IMG/VR virus record: IMGVR_UViG_3300028146_000023
Location: 1-37,378 of that record
DNA: 37,378 bases
Strand: one strand, 5' to 3'
DNA from: a virus
Shown: in pieces, positions 5,407 through 13,596 of the stretch
How the letters are laid out: each line of letters starts with the position of its first letter
How positions within the stretch are numbered: position 1 is the first letter of the stretch
Program-made: the position numbers and the translations under genes
The notes under the pieces: generated by a model
What the model was told of the DNA's origin: nothing
Seen by the model: only the letters and a program-made list of their open reading frames with translations
Database searches by the model: none

Positions 5407-6952
5407 AATATCCGTTCGATTGCAGCCAAAACAATCCCACCTACTAGAACTCTGGAACGATTCACAGACAACACGCATAGGCTTTGGCGGAGCGCGAGGC
5501 GGAGCTAAGTCTGGTGGTGGCCGCAGATGTATGCTGCTCAGAAGGCTGGAATACGCAAATACAACCGGCCTGATTCTCCGCAGAACGTATCCAGAGCTTT
5601 ATAAGTCGCACATAATCAAGATGTTTGAGGAGTTTCCGATTACACGTGGCTGGTGGAATGAACAGCGCAAGGAAGTAGCCTTTCCGAATGGCTCAAAACT
5701 GTTCTTTGGCTCGGCAGAGCATGAAAAGGACATGGCAAACTTCTATTCGGCTGAGTTCGCTGACATCATGGTCGATGAATCGCAGGAGTTCAGCCAGGAT
5801 GAGCTGGAGAAGCTCACCGGTTCGAATCGTTGCACCAGCAACAGAGCAATCACGCCAAAGATGGTCTACACGTTCATGCCGGGGCTTTCTGAGGCAGGAA
5901 TCCCGCCGAAGGGCTTGAACTACCTGAAACGAGTGTTTCCTGATGGGCAACTGAGAGGCGAGGAAGTCCGCAACAAGTGGGCATTCATTCAGGCGTTTGC
6001 ATGGGATAACGTGGAGTGGGCAAGAACAGAGCTAGAGAAAGACGGCCTGGACGAAGAAGATTTCTATTCGTGGGACGAAGACCAGCGGAGAGAGTACTTT
6101 ATCAACCGGACGCAGTTTGGTGCAACGCTGGCTGGACTGACCAACGCTTATTTGAGAGAAGCTTGGCTGTACGGAAAATGGGGAGCCTTTGAAGGGCAGT
6201 ACTTTCAGAACTTCCGCTATGAGAAAGACACGGTTGAAGCCGAAAGCATCATCATCCAACCGTGGCACAAGCGCTGGATTAGCGGTGACTGGGGATTCGA
6301 GCATCCTGCTTGTTTTCATTGGCATGTACAGGATGAAGAGGGCTTTGTCACGACTTACAGGGAGTTCTGGAGTATCGGACTCGGTGAAGCGGCTTTAGGG
6401 CACAAGATTGGCGAACTATCGAAGGGCGAGCCAATCAAGAATTTCTATCTAAGCTGGGATGCATTCGGCAAGCTATCCAAGGAAACGCGAAGGCCGATTA
6501 CGGAGTTGATTGCAAACGCTTTACCCTCGAATGTGGCTTATCCAACGCCAGCCGATGCCAGTCCTGGTACCAGAATCTCAGGCTGGAGATTGATGCACCA
6601 GCTAATCGAAGCAGAACAGTGGAAGATCAGCAGAGAGTGCAAAAAGCTCATAGAATGCCTGCCGACGCTTGTGAGAGACATGCAGCGCAACTCTGAGGAC
6701 GTTTTGAAGGTGGACCACAGCGAGAACTATGTGGGCGATGACCCGGCAGACTGTGCGCGGTATGGGCTTGCCGAGGAGCGCATCACGGTGGTTGGCAAGC
6801 CTCATTCTCTCAGGCTAAAAGAGCGTGTGCAGGAAATCGTAAAACAAGCGGCTCCTGACATGATGGTGCAGTATGAGAAGGCGATTGCGGAGGGTGCAAA
6901 GCATCCCACGACGTTCCCCATAAAGCGGAAGCACTGGAGATTTGCTAGGTAA
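5396..6952 (+). CDS. terL: terminase large subunit
   Basis: This 518-aa packaging motor couples ATP hydrolysis to DNA translocation and cuts the concatemer. Motifs in order: a Walker A variant GGARGGAKS at 31-39; LILRRTYPEL at 59-68 (the adenine/arginine region); Walker B with DIMVDES at 123-129, where D127 and E128 bind Mg and activate water; then the nuclease domain with D298 (SGDWG), D355 (SWDAFG) and D448/D449 (GDDPADCARYG), the acidic set of the RuvC-like fold. Start: no ATG lies upstream of Walker A, and the only usable start is the TTG at 5396, overlapping the preceding gene by 11 bases. Its length is normal for the family. Confidence 0.95.
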   Translation: MAIEISVRLQPKQSHLLELWNDSQTTRIGFGGARGGAKSGGGRRCMLLRRLEYANTTGLILRRTYPELYKSHIIKMFEEFPITRGWWNEQRKEVAFPNGSKLFFGSAEHEKDMANFYSAEFADIMVDESQEFSQDELEKLTGSNRCTSNRAITPKMVYTFMPGLSEAGIPPKGLNYLKRVFPDGQLRGEEVRNKWAFIQAFAWDNVEWARTELEKDGLDEEDFYSWDEDQRREYFINRTQFGATLAGLTNAYLREAWLYGKWGAFEGQYFQNFRYEKDTVEAESIIIQPWHKRWISGDWGFEHPACFHWHVQDEEGFVTTYREFWSIGLGEAALGHKIGELSKGEPIKNFYLSWDAFGKLSKETRRPITELIANALPSNVAYPTPADASPGTRISGWRLMHQLIEAEQWKISRECKKLIECLPTLVRDMQRNSEDVLKVDHSENYVGDDPADCARYGLAEERITVVGKPHSLRLKERVQEIVKQAAPDMMVQYEKAIAEGAKHPTTFPIKRKHWRFAR

Positions 6953-6963
6953 AAAATACCCTC

Positions 6964-6982
6964 TTGACAAAGGTGCTAGACT
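6964..6982 (+). promoter_or_regulatory. possible promoter with leaderless start at 6990
   Basis: TTGACA (6964-6969) and an extended -10-like TGCTAGACT (6974-6982) lie just upstream of the ATG at 6990, which has no Shine-Dalgarno site. The two boxes are only seven bases apart, so they cannot form one standard promoter; the extended -10 alone would start RNA at about 6989-6990. Tentative. Confidence 0.3.
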
Positions 6983-6989
6983 GTTTTCC

Positions 6990-7250
6990 ATGCGTGAATC
7001 CTTGCGCGTGGCGTGGAACTGGATAACAAAAAGCCGCTACACCTGCTACCTTGAGCAGGAGCTAGAACGTACCCGCACTGAACTCCGCGAGTGGCAAAGC
7101 CTAATTATCGCAGAGAAGGGCCTTCCTGCACTATCTCCAGTTGAAGCGAGGCCGTTGCCCAGAACGCATGGCCGTATGCTGCCCAGCCAGTTCAAAGAGA
7201 AGCTATCGGCATTCACGATGCCAAAGGACAAACCAAATGGCAGCGCGTAA
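6990..7250 (+). CDS. phage hypothetical protein with coiled coil
   Basis: The 86-aa protein starts MRESLRVAWNWITKSRYTCY and continues with a coiled coil (LEQELERTRTELREWQSLII) and a proline-rich tail. Similar short proteins follow terminases in some podovirus-like genomes; the function is unknown. I prefer the ATG at 6990 over a TTG at 6942 that would overlap the terminase, because the latter has a ribosome site too close to it. It overlaps the next gene by 14 bases. Confidence 0.65.
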   Translation: MRESLRVAWNWITKSRYTCYLEQELERTRTELREWQSLIIAEKGLPALSPVEARPLPRTHGRMLPSQFKEKLSAFTMPKDKPNGSA

Positions 7251-7323
7251 ACCCGGAAGACCGCGCAAAGATTTGCCGCCAAAGAAAGTTCTGGCGGCAC
7301 TGGTGAAAGAATTAAAGGCATGA
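7237..7323 (+). CDS. AT-hook micropeptide (28 aa)
   Basis: Only 28 residues: MAARKPGRPRKDLPPKKVLA followed by ALVKELKA. The core KPGRPRKD is a textbook AT-hook, which binds the minor groove of A/T-rich DNA. It is wedged between two genes with 14- and 4-base overlaps. Either a real DNA-binding micropeptide or a translational bridge; composition favours the first. A second GRPKK hook occurs in the protein at 16891-17571. Confidence 0.5.
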   Translation: MAARKPGRPRKDLPPKKVLAALVKELKA

Positions 7324-7559
7324 GTATGCACATCGACAACGTGAGAATGAATCTAGATGGCACGATGACGCTGACCCTGTCGGCGGACATCAATCCCACG
7401 GTAGCAGCTTCGTTTGCCGGAGCAGTTGTGACCGGCGTAGCGACAAACCCAAACCCTTCGCAGGTCGATCTGGTGATTACAGTTACTCCCAGCTCGCCTG
7501 TGCCCAGACAAGTAGTGACGCAAGACCCTGGCGGTTCAGAGTCAATCGGTGGAGGCTAA
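7320..7559 (+). CDS. hypothetical beta-rich protein (79 aa)
   Basis: The ATGA overlap gives MSMHIDNVRMNLDGTMTLTL... The pattern of alternating hydrophobics (TMTLTLSAD; VDLVITVTPSS) suggests a single beta-sandwich domain. There is a glycine-rich C-terminus. Position between terminase and portal suggests a head-associated or accessory virion role, without direct support. The family is not recognised. Confidence 0.6.
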   Translation: MSMHIDNVRMNLDGTMTLTLSADINPTVAASFAGAVVTGVATNPNPSQVDLVITVTPSSPVPRQVVTQDPGGSESIGGG

Positions 7560-7570
7560 AGGAGAAGCGC

Positions 7571-7906
7571 ATGATTCTGACAAAGGAACTACTCGACAGG
7601 TTTTTTGGCGTGGTTAATCGGGGCAATCAGACCGATGCACGGGAATGGCTTTTGGAAGTTCTCGGCAAAACTCCAAAGGAAGCAAAGGTAAGTGCGGCTG
7701 ACCTCACGCTGTTTTCAAAGGAAATCAATGCATTTGCTCCGCCCGAACGCCGCAACGCAGCGAAGGATACGCGGCCAGAACCCAGAGAAGAACGGCGACA
7801 TGGAGCGCCTGACCTTCGGCCATTTGTGAGCGTGGTGCCAGTAGTGCCAGCACCGAAGCCGGTTGAACCGACCGTATTTACCCCGCCTGCAGCTCCGGTC
7901 AAATAG
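7571..7906 (+). CDS. hypothetical protein with proline-rich tail
   Basis: The 111-aa protein has a helical N-terminal half (MILTKELLDRFFGVVNRGNQ; AREWLLEVLGKTPKEAKVSA) and a proline/valine-rich C-terminus (VVPVVPAPKPVEPT). AGGAG lies shortly before the ATG. It abuts the next gene with no gap (TAG then ATG). The function is unknown. Confidence 0.6.
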   Translation: MILTKELLDRFFGVVNRGNQTDAREWLLEVLGKTPKEAKVSAADLTLFSKEINAFAPPERRNAAKDTRPEPREERRHGAPDLRPFVSVVPVVPAPKPVEPTVFTPPAAPVK

Positions 7907-8086
7907 ATGCCCTACGACCAGGTCATGAGCAAGTGGAAATCGGGCAGCCTGCACAGCGGTTCGAAGAAAGGGCCGCAGGTTAAGAGCCAAAAGCAGGCTG
8001 TTGCGATTATGCTCAGCGAGAAAGCAAAAGCCAAAGGCGGAAAAACAGAATATCAGCCTAAGAAGAAAGGCGGATTTAGAATCTAA
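7907..8086 (+). CDS. DUF6496-family small basic protein
   Basis: The 59-aa protein reads MPYDQVMSKWKSGSLHSGSK... with KKGPQVKSQKQAVAIMLSEK and a lysine-rich end. The combination M-x-K-[WF]-K-x-G-x-LHSGSKKGPxVKxxKQAxAI is the signature of the DUF6496 family, found in phages and bacteria with no proven function. It directly follows the previous stop and precedes the next ATG without a gap. Confidence 0.7.
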   Translation: MPYDQVMSKWKSGSLHSGSKKGPQVKSQKQAVAIMLSEKAKAKGGKTEYQPKKKGGFRI

Positions 8087-8425
8087 ATGGCAAACAAAGT
8101 CCTGCAAGTCGCCACAGCGGCGCTCATTGATTCAGCCGTCACTGGCCCGGTTATCGGAAATGTATTCTCCTTTGCTGAGCATAAAGGCAATGGAGACTTC
8201 AGCGCCATCTTTCAAGCAGTCGGTACCGTTACAACTATTACGGCTCAGCTAGAGATTAGCTTGGATGGCGGCACGACATGGGCGATTGCGGTTACCGGCG
8301 CAAACTTCTTCCCAACGAACGCGGTAACGAACAAAGCGGTAACTCCGGTTATTTGTGGCGCTTTGTATCGCGTGAACTACACGGCGGCTTCCGGTTCAAT
8401 CAATCTATGGGCATGTTCAAACTAA
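8087..8425 (+). CDS. small beta-rich virion-type protein
   Basis: This 112-aa protein contains a LEISLDGGTTWAIAVTG stretch, similar to the S-x-D-G-G-x-T-W motif of BNR/Asp-box blades and to small phage head or tail decoration proteins. A smooth alternating pattern suggests a beta sandwich. No export signal is present, unlike the following gene. It overlaps that gene by 19 bases. The role is inferred from context. Confidence 0.55.
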   Translation: MANKVLQVATAALIDSAVTGPVIGNVFSFAEHKGNGDFSAIFQAVGTVTTITAQLEISLDGGTTWAIAVTGANFFPTNAVTNKAVTPVICGALYRVNYTAASGSINLWACSN

Positions 8426-10770
8426 GATTTCTCGCATTGCTTCTCTTTGCTTCTGCCGCATCCGCGCAGACGCAAACGCTTGTCTCTGGAACGCTTACTG
8501 ACCCGAACGGTGTGGCCTATTATCCGGCAACGGTGAAGGCGTGCCTTTCTCCTTCGACGCTCAATCCCACGGTTGGCGGCAATCCCGTAAACACCAATGC
8601 TGGAACTCCTTATTGCGTTGGGCCTGTGAATACCAGCGGGTCAGGGTTCTTCTCAATGGCGCTTTGGCCTAACGCCAATATCGTTCCCGGCTCAACAACT
8701 TGGATATTCAGCGTACACGCACTAGGCACACCACCACCGTCCGGCAATGGGACACTAGACTTTGCAAGTGCTGGCGTGACGATTTCTGGCGCAACACAGG
8801 ACGTAAGCACAAACATTAACAGCGTGGGAACGGCGCAGCTTAGAGCTAGTGGCAGTGCTGCACAAAATTCCACTCCGGGTACGCCGGGCATCAACTCAGT
8901 CCCTATCACTTCCGGCCTAATGGCGGAATATCGTCTTTTACCGACTGAGACGCCTAGCGCATGTGTGGATTATTCAGGGAATGGGCGGAATTGTACAGGA
9001 ACGGTTGGTACGGCTCCGACCATCATCGCTGGCAGCGGCGGTATTCTGGTCAATGGAAACGGCGCGCTCTCTCTTCCCGCTTCGCTCAATTCCGCGCTGT
9101 CTTATTCGTTTTACGCATGCTTTCAAAATCCAGCTAGCTCGACAGCGGCCAACTGGATTATCGCCAGCAGTAGCGGGCAGACCGGACTAGAGGTGGTGAC
9201 GAACAACCCTGCCATCAATACACTCTTCGGCGGTAGCCGTCTTGCAACCATCGCCAACAACGCAATTAAGACGCAAACGAACTGGCCATTCAACGGCTGC
9301 GGCACCATCACCGAAACGATGGACACGACTGACCACATCTATTGGAACGGTCAGGAAACCACTCTGTATGCATCCACTGGAACCTCTGCTGGCGTAGCAG
9401 CTGGAAATTATCAGCTCGGCGGGATTGCCGGAACCTACTGGCAGGGACAAATCTACTATGCCGTTTTTTATAACCGGGTCATCACGCAGACGGAAGCTCT
9501 TTCCATCGCCAACTGGCTGAATATCTATATTCCAAACCGTGGAGGCATTGCGCCGTTTGTTGGCCTAGTAAGCGCCAACGACATGATTCTTTCCGCGGGA
9601 GATTCAGAAACGGAAGGCTTTGGATTAACCACGCGCTGGCAATCGCAAGTTGTATTGAATTCCGCTTTAGGTTGGTCGACCGTGACCGAGCCGGTAGCTA
9701 ACAACGGACAGCCAAGCAAGTTATTGAACGCGATGGCAGCCGACGCCAATTACGAAATCTGGCCAATGTATCGCATCAAGAATCCCGCACCGGGTATCAG
9801 TGGACAGGGCGGAAGAAACGTTGTCATTGCATGGGGCGGAACGAATGATTGCAATGCGGCCAACAGTGCCGCGCAAATCGAACAGCATCTTTTTGCATTC
9901 TCTGGCAGTGTGAAGCAAGCTCCTTGGAGCAATCCCACTCTCGTATTTACTTCGATGATGGACAGGTCGGGCCTTTCTACTTGCAAAAATAACTGGAACA
10001 CGTTGTTGCGATTGAACGCGCCCGGTGCCGGGGTGGATTACCTCGTTGACATGGCCAGCAATCCCCTTCTAGGAGCGGATGGGGCAAACGCTTCGGCCAC
10101 GTGGTTTCAGGCAGACCATACCCACTGGGCGCAGGTTTCGGCTACCAACTTTGGCGCTTATTATTTCGGCAGGGCAGTAAACGCTTTGTTTGGGCCGAGC
10201 AATTTCAGTGGCGCGAACACTTACACCACGACTTCAACGGCGGCAACAGCGACCACAAGCGGAACATCTTCCGGCCAAACGGCAAGCGTAGTTATGGGTT
10301 CAAATCCGTGGGTTGCTGGACAGTGCGCCGTCGTAACGGGCGTGACTCCTGCTGGCTATAATTCCCCTGCCGGACAGTGTTGGTTCATTCTAACCGCGAA
10401 CGCCACAACGATTACCTACACGACTACTGGCTCGAATATCGGCCCGATAACCGTACAAGGAACCGTTCAAGCTGCACAAGAGCTTGACCAAGACACTCTC
10501 TTTGAAGTTCTTGGCGGTTCGGCGGCTGGCCCTTCGCACATCATCCAGACTTGTCAAGGCAGAGACCCGAACCTGACGAAGCTGGTCATGATTACGAATA
10601 CGAATGCAACGCCGTGGACAATCACTTCACTGGTTAGCGAGACCATCAACGGTGGAGCAACGTTCACGACGCCGGTAGCTTCCGCGACGAATCATCCGGT
10701 TATTGCATTGAAACCAATTCTGACAAGTCCAAGCGCTGCAGGATGCACTTGGCAGGCGAGTCTCCAATGA
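8407..10770 (+). CDS. secreted SGNH hydrolase with LamG-like domain (fibre-like)
   Basis: About 787 aa. Residues 1-20 are a Sec signal peptide (MFKLRFLALLLFASAASA|Q). A carboxypeptidase-regulatory-like beta domain follows (VSGTLTDPNGVAYYPATVKA). Next comes a concanavalin/LamG-like domain (SGLMAEYRLLPTETPSACVD ... YYAVFYNRVITQTEALSIAN). From ~390 there is an SGNH/GDSL hydrolase: block I AGDSETEG with nucleophile S400, block III WGGTNDC at 476-482 (G and N of the oxyanion hole), block V D570-H571-T572-H573. The C-terminal ~190 residues are a beta region. SGNH enzymes deacetylate or de-esterify sugars. The start is ATG 8407 or 8413. Its place between terminase and portal and its signal peptide are unusual for a phage fibre. 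The product is either exported or a receptor/depolymerase spike. Confidence 0.85.
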   Translation: MGMFKLRFLALLLFASAASAQTQTLVSGTLTDPNGVAYYPATVKACLSPSTLNPTVGGNPVNTNAGTPYCVGPVNTSGSGFFSMALWPNANIVPGSTTWIFSVHALGTPPPSGNGTLDFASAGVTISGATQDVSTNINSVGTAQLRASGSAAQNSTPGTPGINSVPITSGLMAEYRLLPTETPSACVDYSGNGRNCTGTVGTAPTIIAGSGGILVNGNGALSLPASLNSALSYSFYACFQNPASSTAANWIIASSSGQTGLEVVTNNPAINTLFGGSRLATIANNAIKTQTNWPFNGCGTITETMDTTDHIYWNGQETTLYASTGTSAGVAAGNYQLGGIAGTYWQGQIYYAVFYNRVITQTEALSIANWLNIYIPNRGGIAPFVGLVSANDMILSAGDSETEGFGLTTRWQSQVVLNSALGWSTVTEPVANNGQPSKLLNAMAADANYEIWPMYRIKNPAPGISGQGGRNVVIAWGGTNDCNAANSAAQIEQHLFAFSGSVKQAPWSNPTLVFTSMMDRSGLSTCKNNWNTLLRLNAPGAGVDYLVDMASNPLLGADGANASATWFQADHTHWAQVSATNFGAYYFGRAVNALFGPSNFSGANTYTTTSTAATATTSGTSSGQTASVVMGSNPWVAGQCAVVTGVTPAGYNSPAGQCWFILTANATTITYTTTGSNIGPITVQGTVQAAQELDQDTLFEVLGGSAAGPSHIIQTCQGRDPNLTKLVMITNTNATPWTITSLVSETINGGATFTTPVASATNHPVIALKPILTSPSAAGCTWQASLQ

Positions 10771-11147
10771 GACGGAATAGATTCACTATCGCTGAACTTA
10801 TTGGGGTTGTTATATTTCTTGCTATTTTCTGCTTTTGGTGGATTCGGCAAGAGGCTCGCGCGCAGAGTTACCAATCCACTTCTCCGCCTATGGTGTTTAC
10901 GAGCACCGCGATTGGAGGCGGACTTCTAGCTATCGGCGCAACAGTCTCAACGACCGTAAACGTCACTGGCGCTCAAGTCGGAATGCCGTGCGTGGCTGCG
11001 GCAACTGATGGTACGGACATGGTTGCACTTGGATTTTTGCCCACTTGCACGGTAACTTCTGCTGGCGTGGTTACGGTGCGCGGCATTGCAGTTATCTCCC
11101 TGACTCCGGCGAGTAAAACCTATTCGGGAAGGGTGTTTCCAAACTAG
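10767..11147 (+). CDS. small exported beta-domain protein with pilin-like N-terminus
   Basis: 126 aa from the ATGA overlap at 10767. Residues 1-33 are basic, then hydrophobic (RRNRFTIAELIGVVIFLAIF, then CFWWIRQEARA), followed by a possible AxA|Q cleavage site (ARA|QS). The FTIAE stretch has Phe at +1 and Glu at +5 exactly as in type IV pilins, but the -1 residue is Arg and not Gly. The remainder (~90 aa) is a compact beta domain (TTVNVTGAQVGMPC ... GVVTVRGIAVISLT) similar to small phage tail-associated domains. It precedes the portal with a one-base overlap. It is either a type II membrane protein or secreted. Confidence 0.65.
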   Translation: MRRNRFTIAELIGVVIFLAIFCFWWIRQEARAQSYQSTSPPMVFTSTAIGGGLLAIGATVSTTVNVTGAQVGMPCVAAATDGTDMVALGFLPTCTVTSAGVVTVRGIAVISLTPASKTYSGRVFPN

Positions 11148-13549
11148 TGGCGACTAACCCCACAACGCTGACGGCACAAAATCCAGGTCAACCAGACCCC
11201 AACAATCTTACGCGCGAATTTTGGTATCCACTTTGGCAATTGCTCGTAGACCTTGAACGCATAGACGACATTCCGCGCAGGGAAGAAGTAAAACTGATTC
11301 TACAGCGCAGGCTTTACATGCGCGGCGAACAGTATTGGTGGTACAACAACGATTCAGGCGCATGGTATCCGCCAAACGTTCTGCCTGCTGGCTTCGATGC
11401 CAACGATGTCGTAAGCCAGAACTTCCGCAACGTGACAAACATATTTCAGGCTACCGGGCTTTCGCTTTCGAGTGTCATCACGCAAAACAATACGCGCAGT
11501 CAGTTTTACCCGGAAAAGGCTTCTGACCCGCAAGACGTGGCTACGGCCAAGAACGGCTCGAAGTTTGTTGACCAGCTGCACCGGAAGAACGACTGGGCCA
11601 AGCGCATGGATGAGTGCGGCTATTTCATGTGCACAGACGGCTATTTTGGGGCAAATATCCGCTATGTCAGCGATGGCGACAAGTTTGGGTACGATGAACG
11701 CGACATCCTCGCTCCGGTAGAGGTCCCTATCGGGCAGTCTACCGTCTCGTGCCCATCCTGTGGCTATGAAGCGGAAGGCTCGGCAGAAACGCAGCCAACG
11801 TGCCCGGATTGTGGGCAGCCGCTCATAGAGAACCCTCCCCCAACGGCAACAGCACTGCAAACAGTCGGAACAGCGCAGATTCCCAAAGGGCAAGAGATAG
11901 TGACGATGGTTCCGGCGCTGCAACTCCGTAGAACGGCCTATGCGGATGACCAAGCAGACGAACTTTACAAAGACTGGTTGACGGATATAGACAAAGCTGT
12001 GGTTATAGCGACCTATGGCGATTTGCCGGACGCCGACCAGCCCGGAAAGACGAAAGAAGACCAGTTAAACGGAGCAACGGGAGGAGATGATTCAGGGACA
12101 GCGGCTTCGTATGAGCGTATCGCTCGCAGGCTTTTGTATCTTGGCACAGGCAGACATTCAGGAGTGACACTTGAGGGCCTCGGAACGTTTCAACGGGCGT
12201 GGATTCGCCCAAAGGCGTTTTATCGAATCATCGACAAGAATCTTCGTGCGCAGTATCTCCAGATGTATCCAAAGGGCGTCAAGATTGTTTTCTACAATGG
12301 CCAGTATTGCGAATCGAAGGCGGAGGGCATGGATGAGGCGTGGGAGAGTATGCACACGATGCCCGGAGAAGGGTCGATCCGAGAGACGCTGATTAGTTCG
12401 ATTCTGCCGATTCAAGACCAGCTGAATGATTGCACCAACCTACTGTTTGAAATCTGCATGAATGGCGTACCGGAAGGCTTTGCTTCTTCTGACTTACTGG
12501 ACTTTGAGGCGCGGAACGAACAAACAGCCTCGGCGGGAAATGTGACGCCTGTAACTTTGGCACCGAATCAGGTGATTGGCCAGAAACTCATGTTTACACA
12601 GGCCGTAGAGCCTTCGATGGCCATGATGAAGTACATCGACATGCTGATGAATGCCATTCCTCAGTTCCTATCAGGCAACTATCCGGCTCTTTTTGGCGGA
12701 GATACAGGCTCAAACGACACAGCGGCAGGCATTGCGATTCAGAGAAATCAGGCAATGGGCCGAATCGGACGGGTTTGGCGGAATTTTCAGCAATTTCTGG
12801 CGAATGTCGATGCAAAAGCAGTGAAATGCTTTGCCAATAACCGCACTGAGGATATGGAAGTCGCCCAGCAGTCCCAAACAGGGGAATTTGACACGGATTT
12901 CGTGCGGCTTGAGGACATGCAGGGCAATATCGTGGCTTTCCCTGAAGTAGATGCTCAGTTTCCGGTTCTGCAGGCCGATGTACGGGCACTTTTACTCAAT
13001 ATGTTCAACGGAGCGAACCCAGTTTTCCTGCAGACGATTGCCACGCCTGAAAATCTTGAGTATTTGTTCCGAATGATGGGGATTTCGGACGTGGAAGTGC
13101 CCGGAGAGCAGCAAAGAAAGAAAACCAATCTCGATATTCAGCAGCTTTCGCAGGAACAGCCACAACCCGGTGCTCCAGGCGTTGGACCTGATGGTAAACC
13201 GACTCCTCCGCAGCCTGTTCCTAGTATTGCGCCTGACCCAAACATTGACGATTTGAAAGTAGCGGCAGCGACAGCAAAAGCATGGCTCATCAGCGACAAA
13301 GGATTGCAGGTGAAGCAGACAAATCCTGATGGCTACATCAACGTGTATTTGTTCTCGAAGGCCTGCGCAATGATGGAGAAACAACAGGAGATGCAACAAG
13401 CGGTTGCGGCAATGGCGATGCAAGACCAGGGACCAATGGCCGATGCCGGAGGCGCTGGAGCCATGTTGCCGCCCCCTCATTTGAAGCCAGCGGAGAAGAA
13501 TCCGCCTAAACCGAGTTCTGCTTCTGGAAGTCCAGGAGCGGGAGCATAG
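11147..13549 (+). CDS. portal protein with zinc-ribbon insertion
   Basis: 800 aa, starting at the GTG that overlaps the previous stop by one base. The portal dodecamer forms the DNA gate at one capsid vertex. Evidence: position between terminase and scaffold/capsid; a long helical N-terminal stem (FWYPLWQLLVDLERI; VKLILQRRLYMRGEQYW); a wing with RNVTNIFQATGLSLSSVI; and a C-terminal helical part (TAAGIAIQRNQAMGRIGRVW). Unusual: residues ~202-225 carry CPSCGYEAE ... CPDCGQ, a four-cysteine zinc ribbon. The C-terminus is Pro/Gly-rich and disordered. The length is at the upper end for P22-like portals. Confidence 0.85.
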   Translation: MATNPTTLTAQNPGQPDPNNLTREFWYPLWQLLVDLERIDDIPRREEVKLILQRRLYMRGEQYWWYNNDSGAWYPPNVLPAGFDANDVVSQNFRNVTNIFQATGLSLSSVITQNNTRSQFYPEKASDPQDVATAKNGSKFVDQLHRKNDWAKRMDECGYFMCTDGYFGANIRYVSDGDKFGYDERDILAPVEVPIGQSTVSCPSCGYEAEGSAETQPTCPDCGQPLIENPPPTATALQTVGTAQIPKGQEIVTMVPALQLRRTAYADDQADELYKDWLTDIDKAVVIATYGDLPDADQPGKTKEDQLNGATGGDDSGTAASYERIARRLLYLGTGRHSGVTLEGLGTFQRAWIRPKAFYRIIDKNLRAQYLQMYPKGVKIVFYNGQYCESKAEGMDEAWESMHTMPGEGSIRETLISSILPIQDQLNDCTNLLFEICMNGVPEGFASSDLLDFEARNEQTASAGNVTPVTLAPNQVIGQKLMFTQAVEPSMAMMKYIDMLMNAIPQFLSGNYPALFGGDTGSNDTAAGIAIQRNQAMGRIGRVWRNFQQFLANVDAKAVKCFANNRTEDMEVAQQSQTGEFDTDFVRLEDMQGNIVAFPEVDAQFPVLQADVRALLLNMFNGANPVFLQTIATPENLEYLFRMMGISDVEVPGEQQRKKTNLDIQQLSQEQPQPGAPGVGPDGKPTPPQPVPSIAPDPNIDDLKVAAATAKAWLISDKGLQVKQTNPDGYINVYLFSKACAMMEKQQEMQQAVAAMAMQDQGPMADAGGAGAMLPPPHLKPAEKNPPKPSSASGSPGAGA

Positions 13550-13596
13550 AGCAAATCGCCTAGTCAGCGTTAAATGACGCAGCTCTAAGGAGAAAA

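Noticed and set aside
11354-11953. 199-codon minus-strand frame opposite the portal gene
   Set aside because: Arg/Cys-rich antisense translation without a ribosome site; the portal frame has homology-type features.
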